This document shows positions 1-9,933 of a stretch of DNA of 64,000 bases, in pieces. A program made the translations under genes and the position numbers. Positions within the stretch are counted from its first letter, which is position 1. The number at the start of each line of letters is the position of its first letter. Source of the DNA: Pyxidicoccus sp. MSG2. Lineage in GTDB: Bacteria > Myxococcota > Myxococcia > Myxococcales > Myxococcaceae. The DNA lies in assembly GCF_026626705.1 (NCBI RefSeq), contig NZ_JAPNKC010000001.1, positions 3,534,001 through 3,598,000 on the forward strand, written 5' to 3'. The notes under the pieces were generated by a model. It searched no databases, was not told the DNA's origin, and saw only the letters and a list, made by a program, of their open reading frames with translations.

Positions 1-2157
1 CCGGGAGCCCAGCCCAACGCGGACCCCGCGCGCCGTCCTGCTGTCCCCCCTCAGCCCGGTGTCGCCGGAGCCGTCCAGCGGCCGCCCGTCGCCGGAGCAG
101 CGCCGGGCGCCCCGGGAGCCACCGCTCCGGGCGCGGGCCCCGGCACACCGCCGGGAGTCGCCGGGGCGCCAGGGGCCGTGCCGGGACGACCGCCGGTGCC
201 GCCAGGCGCGCCTCAACCGGCCGGGCCCGCCGCCGCGCGCAGCGCCACTGCGCCCACCCCTGCTCCCTTTCCGAACCCCATGGCCGCGCCGGCCGCGCCC
301 GGCCCCGCCGTCGTGGCGGCGGACGCCTCGCCCTTCGCGGTTCCGTCCCAGGGACAGCTCGACCAGCTCTCCCCCATCCGCCTCTATGGCCGCGTCGCCG
401 CCGGGGAGCAGACGGGGCTGCTGTTGCTCACGCTGCCGGACCGGGTGGTCCACATCCACTTCCGCAAGGGCAACCCGGAGTTCGTCGACTCGTCGCATCC
501 GGAGGACGCGCTCGGCACGTCCCTGATGGGAGCGAAGCTCCTCACGCCCGAGCAGCTCCAGCAGGCAGAGTCCGCGCGAGCGCGCTTCGGCGGGGACCTG
601 CTCGCGGCGCTCTTCGGGCTGGGCCTCTTGCAGCCGGCCAGCGCCTTCACGCACCTGGCCCAGCGCGCGGTGCTCATCCTGGCCAGGGGCCTGCGCGCCG
701 ACTCCGGCTCCTTCACCTTCGAGCCGCGCGACCTGCCGGGGCAGAAGGCGATGCCGCTCGGGAACCGCTGGGCGGTGCTGAGCGATGCCGTGCGCCGCCT
801 GCCGCCCACGGACCTCAAGCGGCGGCTGACCCCGGTGCTCCAGCTCCCCATCATGAAGTCCGGCGGGCTGGTGGCCGCGAGCGAGCTGCGCCTCACCCCG
901 CATGAGGTCCGCACGCTCGCCGTCATCGACGGCGTGCGCTCGGTGACGCAGCTGCTGAACGACTTCCCGCAGGACGGCGACCACCTGCTGCGCATCGCCT
1001 TCCTGCTCCGGGAGCTGGACGCGGTGTCCTTCGCCGCGCCCGCGAGGAGCGCCGCTGTCGCGCCGCCTCCCGGGGCCACGCCCCAGCCCGCCGCGCCCCA
1101 GCCCGCGGCCGCCGCAACGCCGCAGCGCCCTGCCGCGCCCCAGCCCGCGGCCGCCGCCACGCCGCAGCGGCCCACCGCGCCCCAGCCCGCGCCCGGCGCG
1201 CCTCGCCCGCCGCCTGTCGTGGGCCCGACCGCCGCGAGCCCGCCCCGCCCCGCTGGCGCCGCTCCAGGCGCACCCGCCCAACCCGGCGCCGCGCGTCCCG
1301 CTCCGCCCGTGATGCACGCGGCCCCCGGAGCCGCCGCGGCGCCCCGTCCCGCGAGCCCGCCGCCCGGAGCCGCGCGGCCTCCCGGAGCGACGCCTCCCAC
1401 CGTCACCGCGACGCAGCCCCGTCCCGCCAGCGCGGCGCCCACCGCCCCGGCGGCGCCCGCGACAGGCCCGGGCGCGGAAGAGATTCCCGCGCTGCGCCAG
1501 CTGGTCATGGCGCTGAAGCAGCAGAACCACTTCCAGCGGCTCGGGCTGACGGAGCAGACGAACTCGAGCGCGGTGAAGATTGCCTACTTCCGCCTGGCGA
1601 AGCTGTACCACCCGGACACGCTGCCGCAGGGCGCGCCGCCGGAGCTGGAGAAGCTGAAGGCGGAGGTCTTCGCGTACATCGGCGACGCCTACCGGATGCT
1701 CTCGGACGACAAGAGCCGCGCGCAGTACATCGAGGATTTGAAGGCGGGTGGCGGCGCCGGCACCGAGGTGGACATCAACTCCATCCTCATGGCCGAGGAG
1801 CTGTTCCAGAAGTCCTGCATCCTCGTGAAGGCGCGCAAGTTCGCCGAGGCCGTGAAGATGCTGGATGAGGCCATCAGGCTGAACTCGGAGGAGGCGGAGT
1901 TCTACGCGTGGCGGGGCTACGCGCGCTTCTTCACGGCGGCGGACAAGAAGGCGGCGCAGCCGGAGGCGTCCCGCGAAATCCAGAACGCCATCAAGCGCAA
2001 TGAGCGCTGCGCGCCCGCGCACTACTTCCTGGGGGTGATTGCCAAGCTGTGTGGCGACGCTCCGGGAGCCCTGAAGCACTTCAAGCGGACCGTGGACCTT
2101 CAGCCAGACCACATCGACGCGCAGCGGGAGATCCGCATGGCGACGCAGAAGAAGTAG
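1..2157 (+). CDS. J-domain protein with PATAN-like N-terminal region and TPR tail (5' truncated)
   Basis: The reading frame is open from base 1, so the true start lies outside the window; 718 codons are visible. An Ala/Pro-rich leader (about residues 1-115) precedes a region resembling the DUF4388/PATAN fold (about 115-270). Next comes a long Pro/Ala linker (about 350-485), then a J-domain (about 505-585) with the HPD tripeptide at 1609-1617, and a C-terminal TPR-like helical region. J-domains stimulate Hsp70 ATPase, and PATAN domains occur in signalling proteins of delta-proteobacteria. Joining an input-like domain to a co-chaperone domain suggests regulated chaperone recruitment, which is inference. 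The linker contains a tandem duplication. The J-domain and truncation calls are firm, the PATAN call moderate. Confidence 0.85.
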   Translation, partial: PGAQPNADPARRPAVPPQPGVAGAVQRPPVAGAAPGAPGATAPGAGPGTPPGVAGAPGAVPGRPPVPPGAPQPAGPAAARSATAPTPAPFPNPMAAPAAPGPAVVAADASPFAVPSQGQLDQLSPIRLYGRVAAGEQTGLLLLTLPDRVVHIHFRKGNPEFVDSSHPEDALGTSLMGAKLLTPEQLQQAESARARFGGDLLAALFGLGLLQPASAFTHLAQRAVLILARGLRADSGSFTFEPRDLPGQKAMPLGNRWAVLSDAVRRLPPTDLKRRLTPVLQLPIMKSGGLVAASELRLTPHEVRTLAVIDGVRSVTQLLNDFPQDGDHLLRIAFLLRELDAVSFAAPARSAAVAPPPGATPQPAAPQPAAAATPQRPAAPQPAAAATPQRPTAPQPAPGAPRPPPVVGPTAASPPRPAGAAPGAPAQPGAARPAPPVMHAAPGAAAAPRPASPPPGAARPPGATPPTVTATQPRPASAAPTAPAAPATGPGAEEIPALRQLVMALKQQNHFQRLGLTEQTNSSAVKIAYFRLAKLYHPDTLPQGAPPELEKLKAEVFAYIGDAYRMLSDDKSRAQYIEDLKAGGGAGTEVDINSILMAEELFQKSCILVKARKFAEAVKMLDEAIRLNSEEAEFYAWRGYARFFTAADKKAAQPEASREIQNAIKRNERCAPAHYFLGVIAKLCGDAPGALKHFKRTVDLQPDHIDAQREIRMATQKK
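1093..1176 (+). repeat. Two tandem 42-bp copies in the Pro/Ala linker
   Basis: Two adjacent 42-bp units (1093-1134 and 1135-1176) differ at only a few bases and encode a 14-residue Ala/Pro/Gln-rich unit twice in frame. This is a coding minisatellite, likely variable in copy number between strains. Confidence 0.8.
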
Positions 2158-2229
2158 GGTGCGTCCCCCGTCGCTGCCGGCCGGGGCCAGGAGCCCCGGC
2201 CACACACCCAGAAAGAGGAGTCGAAGAAC

Positions 2230-2520
2230 GTGCCGCTCACCGGGAAGCAACGTCGCGCCCTGCGCGCGCTAGGACACCACCTGGAGCCGGTGGTCATCGT
2301 CGGTCAATCCGGCGTCACCGACGGCGTCATCGCCGCGGTCGATCAGGCCCTGAATGACCACGAGCTCATCAAGGTGAAGATCAACGAAGGCCCGGAGACG
2401 CGGCAGGAGGCCGCGGCGAAGATGGCCGAGAGCACCCACTCCGAGCTGGCCCAGCTCCTCGGACGCACCGTGCTCCTCTTCAAGAAGCGCAAGGAGAAGT
2501 CGAAGTTCGAGAAGTTCTAG
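2230..2520 (+). CDS. yhbY: YhbY family ribosome-associated RNA-binding protein
   Basis: A 96-residue protein made of a single CRS1-YhbY (CRM) domain, the usual length for bacterial YhbY. It has the N-terminal KQRRALRALGHHL helix and the GQSG loop at about residues 28-31 that marks the RNA-binding face. Family members associate with 50S precursors and are thought to aid ribosome assembly. It starts at GTG 2230, with an AGAGGAG ribosome-binding site about 8 bases upstream. The C-terminus is Lys-rich, consistent with RNA contact. It follows the J-domain gene by 72 bp on the same strand and converges on the enoyl-CoA hydratase gene. Confidence 0.92.
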   Translation: MPLTGKQRRALRALGHHLEPVVIVGQSGVTDGVIAAVDQALNDHELIKVKINEGPETRQEAAAKMAESTHSELAQLLGRTVLLFKKRKEKSKFEKF

Positions 2521-2539
2521 GAGGCTCTCCTGGCCCCCC

Positions 2540-2568
2540 CGGCCGGATGACCCCGTGTCATCCGGCCG
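2540..2568. terminator. Perfect 12-bp inverted repeat between convergent genes
   Basis: Arms 2540-2551 and 2557-2568 pair perfectly around a 5-base loop. It lies between the convergent yhbY and enoyl-CoA hydratase genes and could terminate both. Neither strand has a U-tract after the stem, so it may act only as a 3'-end stabiliser or a factor-assisted terminator. Confidence 0.65.
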
Positions 2569-2580
2569 TGCGGGTCCCGC

Positions 2581-3369
2581 TCAGCGCCCGGTGAAGCGGG
2601 CCTCGCGGCGCTCGATGAAGGACTGCACGCCCTCGGCCGCGTCCTCGGAGCCGACCAGCTCGAGCAACCTGGGTAGCAGGGACTTCGCGGCGGCCTCGGG
2701 GCCCTCGTGGAGCGTCTGCCGTGCGGAGGCGAGCGTGGCCTGCACACCGAGGGGCGCCTGCTTCGCCACCGTCGCCGCCAGGGCCAGCGCGCGCTCCAGC
2801 TGGCGGCCGCGCTCCACCACCTCCTGCACGAGCCCGATGCGGTGCGCCTCGCGCGCGTCGAACTCGTCACCGGTGAGCAGCCAGCGCATGGCGTTGCCCC
2901 AGCCGGCCACCTGCGGGAAGCGAATCGTCGCGCCACCGAAGGGGAAGATGCCGCGCTTGATTTCAATCTGTCCGAAGCGCGCGTCCTCGGAGGCCACGGC
3001 GATGTCCGCGGCGAGGACGAGCTCGATGGAGAGCGTGAGGCACAGCCCCTGGACGGCGACGATGAGCGGCTTGGTGCGCACCTCGCCCTGGGTGGCCCAC
3101 GGGTCGATGGAGCCCTTCGGAGCCAGCCCCTCACCCTGGGCGAGCGCGGGCGCCACGTTGGCCAGGTCCAGGCCGGCGGAGAAGTGGTCTCCGACGGCGT
3201 AGACCACCATGCAGCGCACGTCGGGGTTGCGGTCCGCCTGCGTCATCGCCTCGGAGAACGCGCGCAGCATGCCCACGTCGAACGCGTTGCGCTTCTCGGG
3301 ACGGTTGATGCCGATGACGGCGATGTGGCCACGCACTTCCAGGGTGATGCGGGGGTCGGTCTGGCTCAT
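2581..3369 (-). CDS. Enoyl-CoA hydratase/isomerase family protein
   Basis: A 262-residue crotonase-fold protein, standard length. The oxyanion-hole segments are HFSAGLDLA (about residues 65-73) and the stretch around LCLTLSIELVLAADI (about 105-119). Both glutamates that position catalytic water in hydratases appear present (IELVL and QIEIKRG), although the second glycine-rich loop reads GIFPFGG rather than the common IPGAGG. The start was set at the ATG of MSQTDPR, preceded by GGGAG; the longer frame upstream adds a non-homologous Arg-rich segment. The substrate cannot be assigned, and no beta-oxidation partner is adjacent. Confidence 0.85.
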   Translation of the reverse strand: MSQTDPRITLEVRGHIAVIGINRPEKRNAFDVGMLRAFSEAMTQADRNPDVRCMVVYAVGDHFSAGLDLANVAPALAQGEGLAPKGSIDPWATQGEVRTKPLIVAVQGLCLTLSIELVLAADIAVASEDARFGQIEIKRGIFPFGGATIRFPQVAGWGNAMRWLLTGDEFDAREAHRIGLVQEVVERGRQLERALALAATVAKQAPLGVQATLASARQTLHEGPEAAAKSLLPRLLELVGSEDAAEGVQSFIERREARFTGR

Positions 3370-3489
3370 GGGGCTCCCGAGGGGTGAAGAGTCGGCCCGC
3401 ATCTTCACCCGGCCGGAGGACGCCGCGCACCGCCTCGTGGGCGGAACGCGGTGGAGCATCGTCCACGGCACATCACTCGCGCCCCGGCG

Positions 3490-4800
3490 TCAGCGCGTGA
3501 AGCCCGCAGTGCGCGCCGCCAGCTCCGCCGCCACGGCCAGCCGCTCCAGCAGGGCCGGCCCGAAGTACTGGCGCATGGACTCACCACGCCCGTCCTGCAC
3601 CAGCGCCGGCGCCTCCACATAGCCCACGTACCCGTCCGTCAGTCCCAGCACGCCCGTGGCGCCGGTGCGCCGCACCAGCTCCGCGCCCGCGTCCACCGTG
3701 GGCTCGCCCGGCACGGCCAGCAGCTCCAGCGGCCCCAACGCCAGCGCCCCCACCTCCGCCACGCGCTGTGCGGAGCCGCACAGCAGGTTGTCCCCGGCGG
3801 CGCGAGTCAGCGACGGCACCAGCCGCGACGCATCCGGCCGCGGCATCGCCACCTCCACGCGCGCCAGCGACAGGCGCACCGGGTCCCCCACTGGCGACAG
3901 CGCCACCTTGCCCGCCAGCGCCGCCAGCGCCCGCGCGAAGCCGGACACGCGCTCCAGCCCCTGCCCTTCCGAGAAGGCCACGGAGGCATTGCCCACCGTC
4001 CCCTGCAACAGCAGCGTCACGCCGCTGCCCTCGGACTCGCGCAGCGAGCTGAGGCGCCCGGGGTAGTCCGGGTCCACCGACGTCCGCTGGCGCGGCACCA
4101 TCGTCGGGTGCGCGGCGAACAGGAGCAGCTCCGCCACCGGCCCCGCCGGCCCCCGCAGCACCGCGCGCGTCAGCGCCCCATCCGGAGCCGTCCCGCCGCT
4201 GCGCGTGTAGACGAGGCCCGGCTCGCGCACCTCCCCCACCTCCAGCTTCACGTCGGTGAGCGACGCCGCCGCCCGGGTCAGCGCCGCCACCGCCGCGGTG
4301 GTGATGGCATCCACCGACTCCTGACGGTACCGGCCGGTGCCCACGAGCTGCGCCACCAGCCGCGAGTCATAACCTCCCATGGACGAGTGCGTGTGCGTGG
4401 CCATCACCAGCACCTCGCCCAGCCCCGACGCGGAGGCCTGCGCGCGCACGCGCTCCAGCACCTCGCTGGTGACGGACAGCAGCTCCAGCGACACCAGCCC
4501 CACGCGCGTCCCACCCGCCTCCAGCACCACCGCGCGCGCGTGCAGCGGAGGGTCCGCCTGGCCTGCCTCGGGACGGGGCGGCGCGTAGCCGGCCACCACC
4601 ACCGGGAAGGGCGGCACGAGCGCCACCCTCGCCGCGCCCGCGCGCAGCGGCCCTTCGCCATGGGCTTGAGAAAGAAGCACGGGCGCGCGCTCCGCCCAGA
4701 CGCCACACCAGTTCCAGGACGCCAGCGAGTACGCGGCGCCCACCGTGAGCAGAACCAGGGGAATCAGGGAACGCCAGGGAACGCGTCGCAGGAAGGACAT
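3490..4800 (-). CDS. Neutral/alkaline ceramidase-like hydrolase, membrane-anchored or exported
   Basis: 436 residues. An N-terminal hydrophobic segment (about 12-28) looks like an uncleaved anchor or signal peptide. The rest resembles the N-terminal catalytic domain of neutral ceramidase but lacks the C-terminal Ig-like domain of full-length (about 650-residue) enzymes. Zn-site motifs appear preserved: [23 protein letters not shown] and [18 protein letters not shown] aligns with the family's GDVSPN nucleophile loop and keeps the serine. Ceramidases cleave the amide of ceramide, and myxobacteria make sphingolipids, so a lipid amidase role is plausible, though the substrate is unproven. It is divergent from purF. 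Confidence 0.72.
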   Translation of the reverse strand: MSFLRRVPWRSLIPLVLLTVGAAYSLASWNWCGVWAERAPVLLSQAHGEGPLRAGAARVALVPPFPVVVAGYAPPRPEAGQADPPLHARAVVLEAGGTRVGLVSLELLSVTSEVLERVRAQASASGLGEVLVMATHTHSSMGGYDSRLVAQLVGTGRYRQESVDAITTAAVAALTRAAASLTDVKLEVGEVREPGLVYTRSGGTAPDGALTRAVLRGPAGPVAELLLFAAHPTMVPRQRTSVDPDYPGRLSSLRESEGSGVTLLLQGTVGNASVAFSEGQGLERVSGFARALAALAGKVALSPVGDPVRLSLARVEVAMPRPDASRLVPSLTRAAGDNLLCGSAQRVAEVGALALGPLELLAVPGEPTVDAGAELVRRTGATGVLGLTDGYVGYVEAPALVQDGRGESMRQYFGPALLERLAVAAELAARTAGFTR

Positions 4801-4944
4801 TCGCTGGCCAGACTAACCGCACACCGACGGAGTCGGGAGGCTCGACTGCCCACATCGGACGACTCTGGCGGCGGGTGGAATACCCACCAGAGAGGCATGC
4901 GTTCCTGTTCCGCTCACCGCCTGAAAGGAGTAAGGCACCGCGCC

Positions 4945-6330
<1,386 letters not shown>

Positions 6331-6360
6331 GGCCCCGCGCGTCCCGCGTGAATGGCCCTA

Positions 6361-6400
6361 CAAGGCCCCCTGCCCTCACGGGTCGGGGGCCTTGGCGTTT
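6361..6400 (+). terminator. Intrinsic-type terminator of purF
   Basis: A perfect 10-bp stem (6361-6370 with 6385-6394, loop of 14) starts 30 bases after the purF stop and is followed by GCGTTT, a weak T-tract. Confidence 0.75.
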
Positions 6401-6491
6401 CCGGGCTTCAGTGCGCGTTACACGTGGACACAGCCACGAGGCCCGCCTGCCCTCACAGGGCAATGGCCCTGGCGTTTCCGGGCCTCAGTGC
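6362..6491. repeat. Imperfect direct duplication of a terminator-like block (about 52 bp, two copies)
   Basis: Copy 1 is 6363-6414 and copy 2 is 6439-6491. They share the order TGCCCTCAC, a GGCC-type stem, GGCGTTTCCGGGC and TCAGTGC, with scattered differences. Copy 2 runs into the 3' end and stop codon of the small exported protein gene on the opposite strand. The copies probably arose by local duplication and give each convergent gene its own hairpin. Confidence 0.7.
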
Positions 6492-6721
6492 TGGTTGTCG
6501 AACTTGATGCCCTCGCGGACCTCGTTGAGGGCGCCCTCGGTGAGTTCGATGGCCTTCACGCGGTGGCCGCCCTTGTCGGCGTTGGCGTTCTTCAGCGACG
6601 TGAGGGCCCGCTCCAGGTGGGCGAGCGCATCGCGCATCTTCGGCTGGCGGTCGGCGTACGCGTGGTTGGCAAAGCCGCCCAGGAAGAAGGCGGCGGTGGC
6701 GGCGACGAGGGTGCGGCGCAT
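6485..6721 (-). CDS. Small exported helical protein, function unknown
   Basis: 78 residues with a Sec-type signal peptide: RR near the N-terminus, a hydrophobic core, and likely cleavage after NHAYA (about residue 23). The mature part is two amphipathic helices containing the segment DKGGHRVKAIEL, which I recall from short periplasmic proteins of proteobacteria, some described as small metal-binding proteins. There are only two His and no Cys in the mature chain, so metal binding is not demonstrated. The last bases overlap copy 2 of the direct duplication. Confidence 0.75.
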   Translation of the reverse strand: MRRTLVAATAAFFLGGFANHAYADRQPKMRDALAHLERALTSLKNANADKGGHRVKAIELTEGALNEVREGIKFDNQH

Positions 6722-6794
6722 GGTGGGCTCCTGGAGGAAAAAAGGGTGTCTTCCCTCCTGAACCCGGGTGCCCGCCGGAAGTTGCGCGGCGCGC

Positions 6795-7814
6795 TCAGGC
6801 CGCGTCCGTCTCCGACTCCGGCCGGGCGCCAGGAAGCGGCCTGCCGTCGATGAAGTCGGTGAGGTCCGCGGGCAGCGGCGCCTCGAAGACGACCTCCTCC
6901 CCCGAACCCGGGTGCGGGAAGACGATGCGCGCGGCGTGCAGCGCGTGCCGGGGCAGGCGCAGGCGGGGCCACGCCTCGGGCTCCAGACAGTGCTTGCTGA
7001 AGCGGTCGAAGTAGCCGGGGTCCGGCCCGTACATCTTGTCGCCCACGAGCGGGAAGCCGGCCTCGCGCAGGTGGATGCGAATCTGGTGCTGCCGTCCCGT
7101 CTCCGGGAAGCAGCGCAGCAGCGCGAAGGGCTCGCCGTCGCGGGTGAAGCGCTGGAGCACCTGGAAGCGCGTGCGGCTCTCCTTCCCCTCCACGGGGTCG
7201 ATGCGCACGGCGATGCGGATGAGCTCGGTGCCCTCGGCGATGGGCGCGTCCACGACGAAGGAGTCCTCGGGCGGGTGTCCCTCGCAGATGGCGACGTATT
7301 CCTTGTGCACGTCGCGCGACATGAAGAGCCGGCCCAGCACGCGACAGGACTCGGTGGTGCGGCCGCAGACGACGAGGCCGCTCGTCTCCCGGTCCAGCCG
7401 GTGCGCGGGCTCCGCGTGCCGCTCTCCGAAGCGCTCGCGCAGCAGAGTGACGAGGGTGCCCTTGTGGTAGCGCGCCGTGGGGTGGATCGGCAGCCCCGCG
7501 GGCTTGTCGAGCACCATCAGCCACGCATCCTGGAAGACCACGGGCAGCGTGGTGGGCGTCTCGGGCTCCTCGCTGGCGCGGCGGCGGAGGCGGAAGGTGA
7601 GCCCCGGGTAGACGGGCGTGGACGGCTTGAGGCGCCGCTCATCGCAGAGGATGCCGCGCCGGATGACGCCCTGCAGGCGCTCGCGCGTCATGCGGCGGAT
7701 CTTCTGGCCCAGGTACCGGTCCAGCCGCCACCCCGCGTAGTTGGGCTCCACGACGAAGACGATGTCGACGTAGCCGTCGGGCGCTTCGGTGGGTATGTCC
7801 TGCTCGCTGTGCAT
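6795..7814 (-). CDS. RluA-family pseudouridine synthase
   Basis: 339 residues: an N-terminal S4 RNA-binding domain (about 20-75, WRLDRYLGQKIRRMTRERL) followed by the RluA/RluD catalytic domain. The catalytic motif HRLDRETSGL (about 140-149) contains the Asp that attacks uridine C1'. Family members modify 23S rRNA or tRNA; the target here cannot be told from sequence. The S4 domain favours the RluC/RluD side. A single-gene unit, separated from wecB by a hairpin. Confidence 0.92.
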   Translation of the reverse strand: MHSEQDIPTEAPDGYVDIVFVVEPNYAGWRLDRYLGQKIRRMTRERLQGVIRRGILCDERRLKPSTPVYPGLTFRLRRRASEEPETPTTLPVVFQDAWLMVLDKPAGLPIHPTARYHKGTLVTLLRERFGERHAEPAHRLDRETSGLVVCGRTTESCRVLGRLFMSRDVHKEYVAICEGHPPEDSFVVDAPIAEGTELIRIAVRIDPVEGKESRTRFQVLQRFTRDGEPFALLRCFPETGRQHQIRIHLREAGFPLVGDKMYGPDPGYFDRFSKHCLEPEAWPRLRLPRHALHAARIVFPHPGSGEEVVFEAPLPADLTDFIDGRPLPGARPESETDAA

Positions 7815-7873
7815 GGGCCGTTACGCGCGCTCTAACACGCCCGGCCCCGGCGCACAGTCCACCAGACATGCGA

Positions 7874-7920
7874 ACGGGCACCACCCCGCTCCCCCGTGGA
7901 GGAGCGAAGCCGGTGCCCGT
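7874..7920 (-). terminator. 9-bp inverted repeat downstream of wecB
   Basis: Arms 7874-7882 and 7912-7920 pair perfectly and enclose a second small stem (CTCC/GGAG). It starts 26 bases after the wecB stop on the minus strand. There is no long T-run, so efficiency is uncertain. Confidence 0.55.
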
Positions 7921-7945
7921 CAGGTGAGTCCGAGAACCTCCGGCC

Positions 7946-9076
7946 TCAGGCCAGGGCCACGCGCAGCGGAGCGCCCTCTACCTTCAGGTAGCGCGCGAAC
8001 AGGTCGGCGATGCGCTCGCTGGCGCGACCGTCCCACAGGTCCGGGATGCGGCCCTTCTTGCCCTGGCCATCGAGGACGCGGTCCGCGGCCTGGCGGATGC
8101 GGTCCGGGTCGGTGCCGACGACTTCGTTGGTGCCCTGCTCCACGGTGATGGGGCGCTCGGTCTGCTCGCGCAGGGTGAGGCATGGCACGCCCAGCGCGGT
8201 GGTCTCCTCCTGGAGGCCGCCCGAGTCAGTGAGGATGAGCTTCGCCTGCGACGTCAGCGCGACGAACTCCATGTGGCCCATGGGGTCCACGGGGCGCAGG
8301 TTCGGGTGACGCTCGAACCAGTGGCCCAGGCCCTGCTCGGCAATCATCTTCCGCGTGCGCGGGTGCACCGGGAAGATGACGGGCAGCCGCGTGGACACGT
8401 GGGCCACGGCGGACAGCAGACCGCCGAGCAGCCTCGGGTCATCCACGTTGGAGGGCCGGTGGAGCGTGCACACCGCGTAGCCGCGCGGGGTGATTCCCAA
8501 ATCCTTCAGCGTGGACAGCCGCTCCGCCTTCTCCTTGGACGCGATGAGCGAGTCGATCATCACGTTGCCCACGAAGTGGATGCGGTCCGGGTCGCAGCCC
8601 TCCTTGAGGAGGTTGGCGTCCGCGTCGCGCGAGGGCGTCAGCAGCAAATCGGACAGCCGGTCGGTGACGACGCGGTTGACCTCCTCCGGCATGTGCTGGA
8701 CGAAGCTGCGCAGGCCCGCTTCGACGTGGGCCAGGGGAATGGCCAGCTTGGACGTCACCAGCGCGGCGGCGATGGTGCTGTTCACGTCGCCCACCACGGA
8801 GACGAGGTCCGGCTGGTGTTCCAGGAAGACCTTCTCCAGCTCCACCATCATCCGCGCGGTCTGCTGCGCGTGGCTGCCCGAGCCGATGCCCAGGTGGACG
8901 TCCGGAGCCGGCAGGCCCAGGTCGGAGAAGAAGACGTCGCTCATCTTGACGTCGTAGTGCTGACCGGTGTGGACGAGAATCTGCTGGAGCGAGGTGCGCG
9001 CGGCGATGGCCTTGTAGATGGGGGCCACCTTCATGAAATTCGGACGCGCACCGACGATATGGATGACCTTCTTCAT
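7946..9076 (-). CDS. wecB: UDP-N-acetylglucosamine 2-epimerase (non-hydrolysing)
   Basis: 376 residues, the usual length for the WecB/MnaA family, which interconverts UDP-GlcNAc and UDP-ManNAc for surface polysaccharides. The start ATG at 9076 begins MKKVIHIVGARPNFMK, with the diagnostic GARPNFMK. LTDSGGLQEE (about 285-294), EQGTNEVVG near the C-terminus and conserved His/Glu residues such as HVEAGLRSF (about 110-118) support the call. It is divergent from kdsB with 105 bp between start codons, so the two envelope-sugar genes may share a regulatory region. Confidence 0.96.
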   Translation of the reverse strand: MKKVIHIVGARPNFMKVAPIYKAIAARTSLQQILVHTGQHYDVKMSDVFFSDLGLPAPDVHLGIGSGSHAQQTARMMVELEKVFLEHQPDLVSVVGDVNSTIAAALVTSKLAIPLAHVEAGLRSFVQHMPEEVNRVVTDRLSDLLLTPSRDADANLLKEGCDPDRIHFVGNVMIDSLIASKEKAERLSTLKDLGITPRGYAVCTLHRPSNVDDPRLLGGLLSAVAHVSTRLPVIFPVHPRTRKMIAEQGLGHWFERHPNLRPVDPMGHMEFVALTSQAKLILTDSGGLQEETTALGVPCLTLREQTERPITVEQGTNEVVGTDPDRIRQAADRVLDGQGKKGRIPDLWDGRASERIADLFARYLKVEGAPLRVALA

Positions 9077-9181
9077 GTCGAATCCGAAGCTAGGCACTGC
9101 CTTCCAGGTGACCAGTGGTTGAAGGTGGGCACTCCGGGGAGTGGCGGAGATGCGTCCTGAATCTGATAGACGGGGTGTGTC

Positions 9182-9931
9182 ATGCCCGCGTCGCCCGCCT
9201 CCAGGACTGTCGCCGTCATCCCCGCCCGCCACGCCAGCACGCGCTTTCCGGGCAAGCCGCTCGCCCTCATCGCCGGCCGGCCGATGATTGAGCACGTGTG
9301 GCACCGCTGCCAGGAAGCCACCGTCTTCGACGAGGTGGTGGTGGCCACCGACGACGAGCGCATCCGCGCCACGGTGGAGGGCTTCGGCGGCCGGGTGGCC
9401 ATGACGAGCCCCGACTGCGCCACCGGCACGGACCGCGTGGCGGAGGTGGCGCGAGGGCGTCCGGACGTGGACGTCTGGGTGAACGTGCAGGGCGACGAAC
9501 CGCTGGTGGACCCGGCCGCCCTCCGGGTGCTCGCGAAGCTCTTTCAGGACACCACGGTGCGCATGGGCACGCTGGTGCGTCCCCTGGAGCCGGACGAGGC
9601 GGGCAGCCCCAACGTGGTGAAGGCGGTGCTCGCGCTCAACGGGGACGCGCTCTACTTCAGCCGGAGCCTCGTGCCCTTCGTCCGCGAGCCGGGCACGCCC
9701 GTGAAGCGCTGGGGGCACATCGGCCTCTATGGCTACCGGCGGGACGTGCTGCTTTCGCTGGCGGGCCTGGCGCCCACCCCGCTGGAGGAGGCGGAGAAGC
9801 TGGAGCAACTCCGCGCGCTGGAGCACGGCATCTCCATCCGCTGCGCGCAGGTATCCTGGCGCACGGTGGCGGTGGACGTGCCCGAGGACGTGGCGAAGGT
9901 GGAGGCCGTCATGCGCGAGCGGGGACTGTAG
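9182..9931 (+). CDS. kdsB: 3-deoxy-manno-octulosonate cytidylyltransferase (CMP-Kdo synthetase)
   Basis: 249 residues, full length. It transfers CMP from CTP to Kdo, activating it for lipid A inner-core assembly. The nucleotide-binding N-terminus VIPARHASTRFPGKPL (about 12-27) and the NVQGDEPLVDP motif (about 101-111) are characteristic. kdsA, kdsC and pyrG (CTP supply) lie about 5 kb downstream on the same strand. The next gene starts 2 bases after this stop, so the two are co-transcribed. Confidence 0.97.
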   Translation: MPASPASRTVAVIPARHASTRFPGKPLALIAGRPMIEHVWHRCQEATVFDEVVVATDDERIRATVEGFGGRVAMTSPDCATGTDRVAEVARGRPDVDVWVNVQGDEPLVDPAALRVLAKLFQDTTVRMGTLVRPLEPDEAGSPNVVKAVLALNGDALYFSRSLVPFVREPGTPVKRWGHIGLYGYRRDVLLSLAGLAPTPLEEAEKLEQLRALEHGISIRCAQVSWRTVAVDVPEDVAKVEAVMRERGL

Positions 9932-9933
9932 CC

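Noticed and set aside
3451..4944. Apparent 498-codon N-terminal extension of PurF
   Set aside because: PurF needs Cys at position 2 as N-terminal nucleophile; the extension lies antisense to the ceramidase-like gene and is His/Arg-rich.
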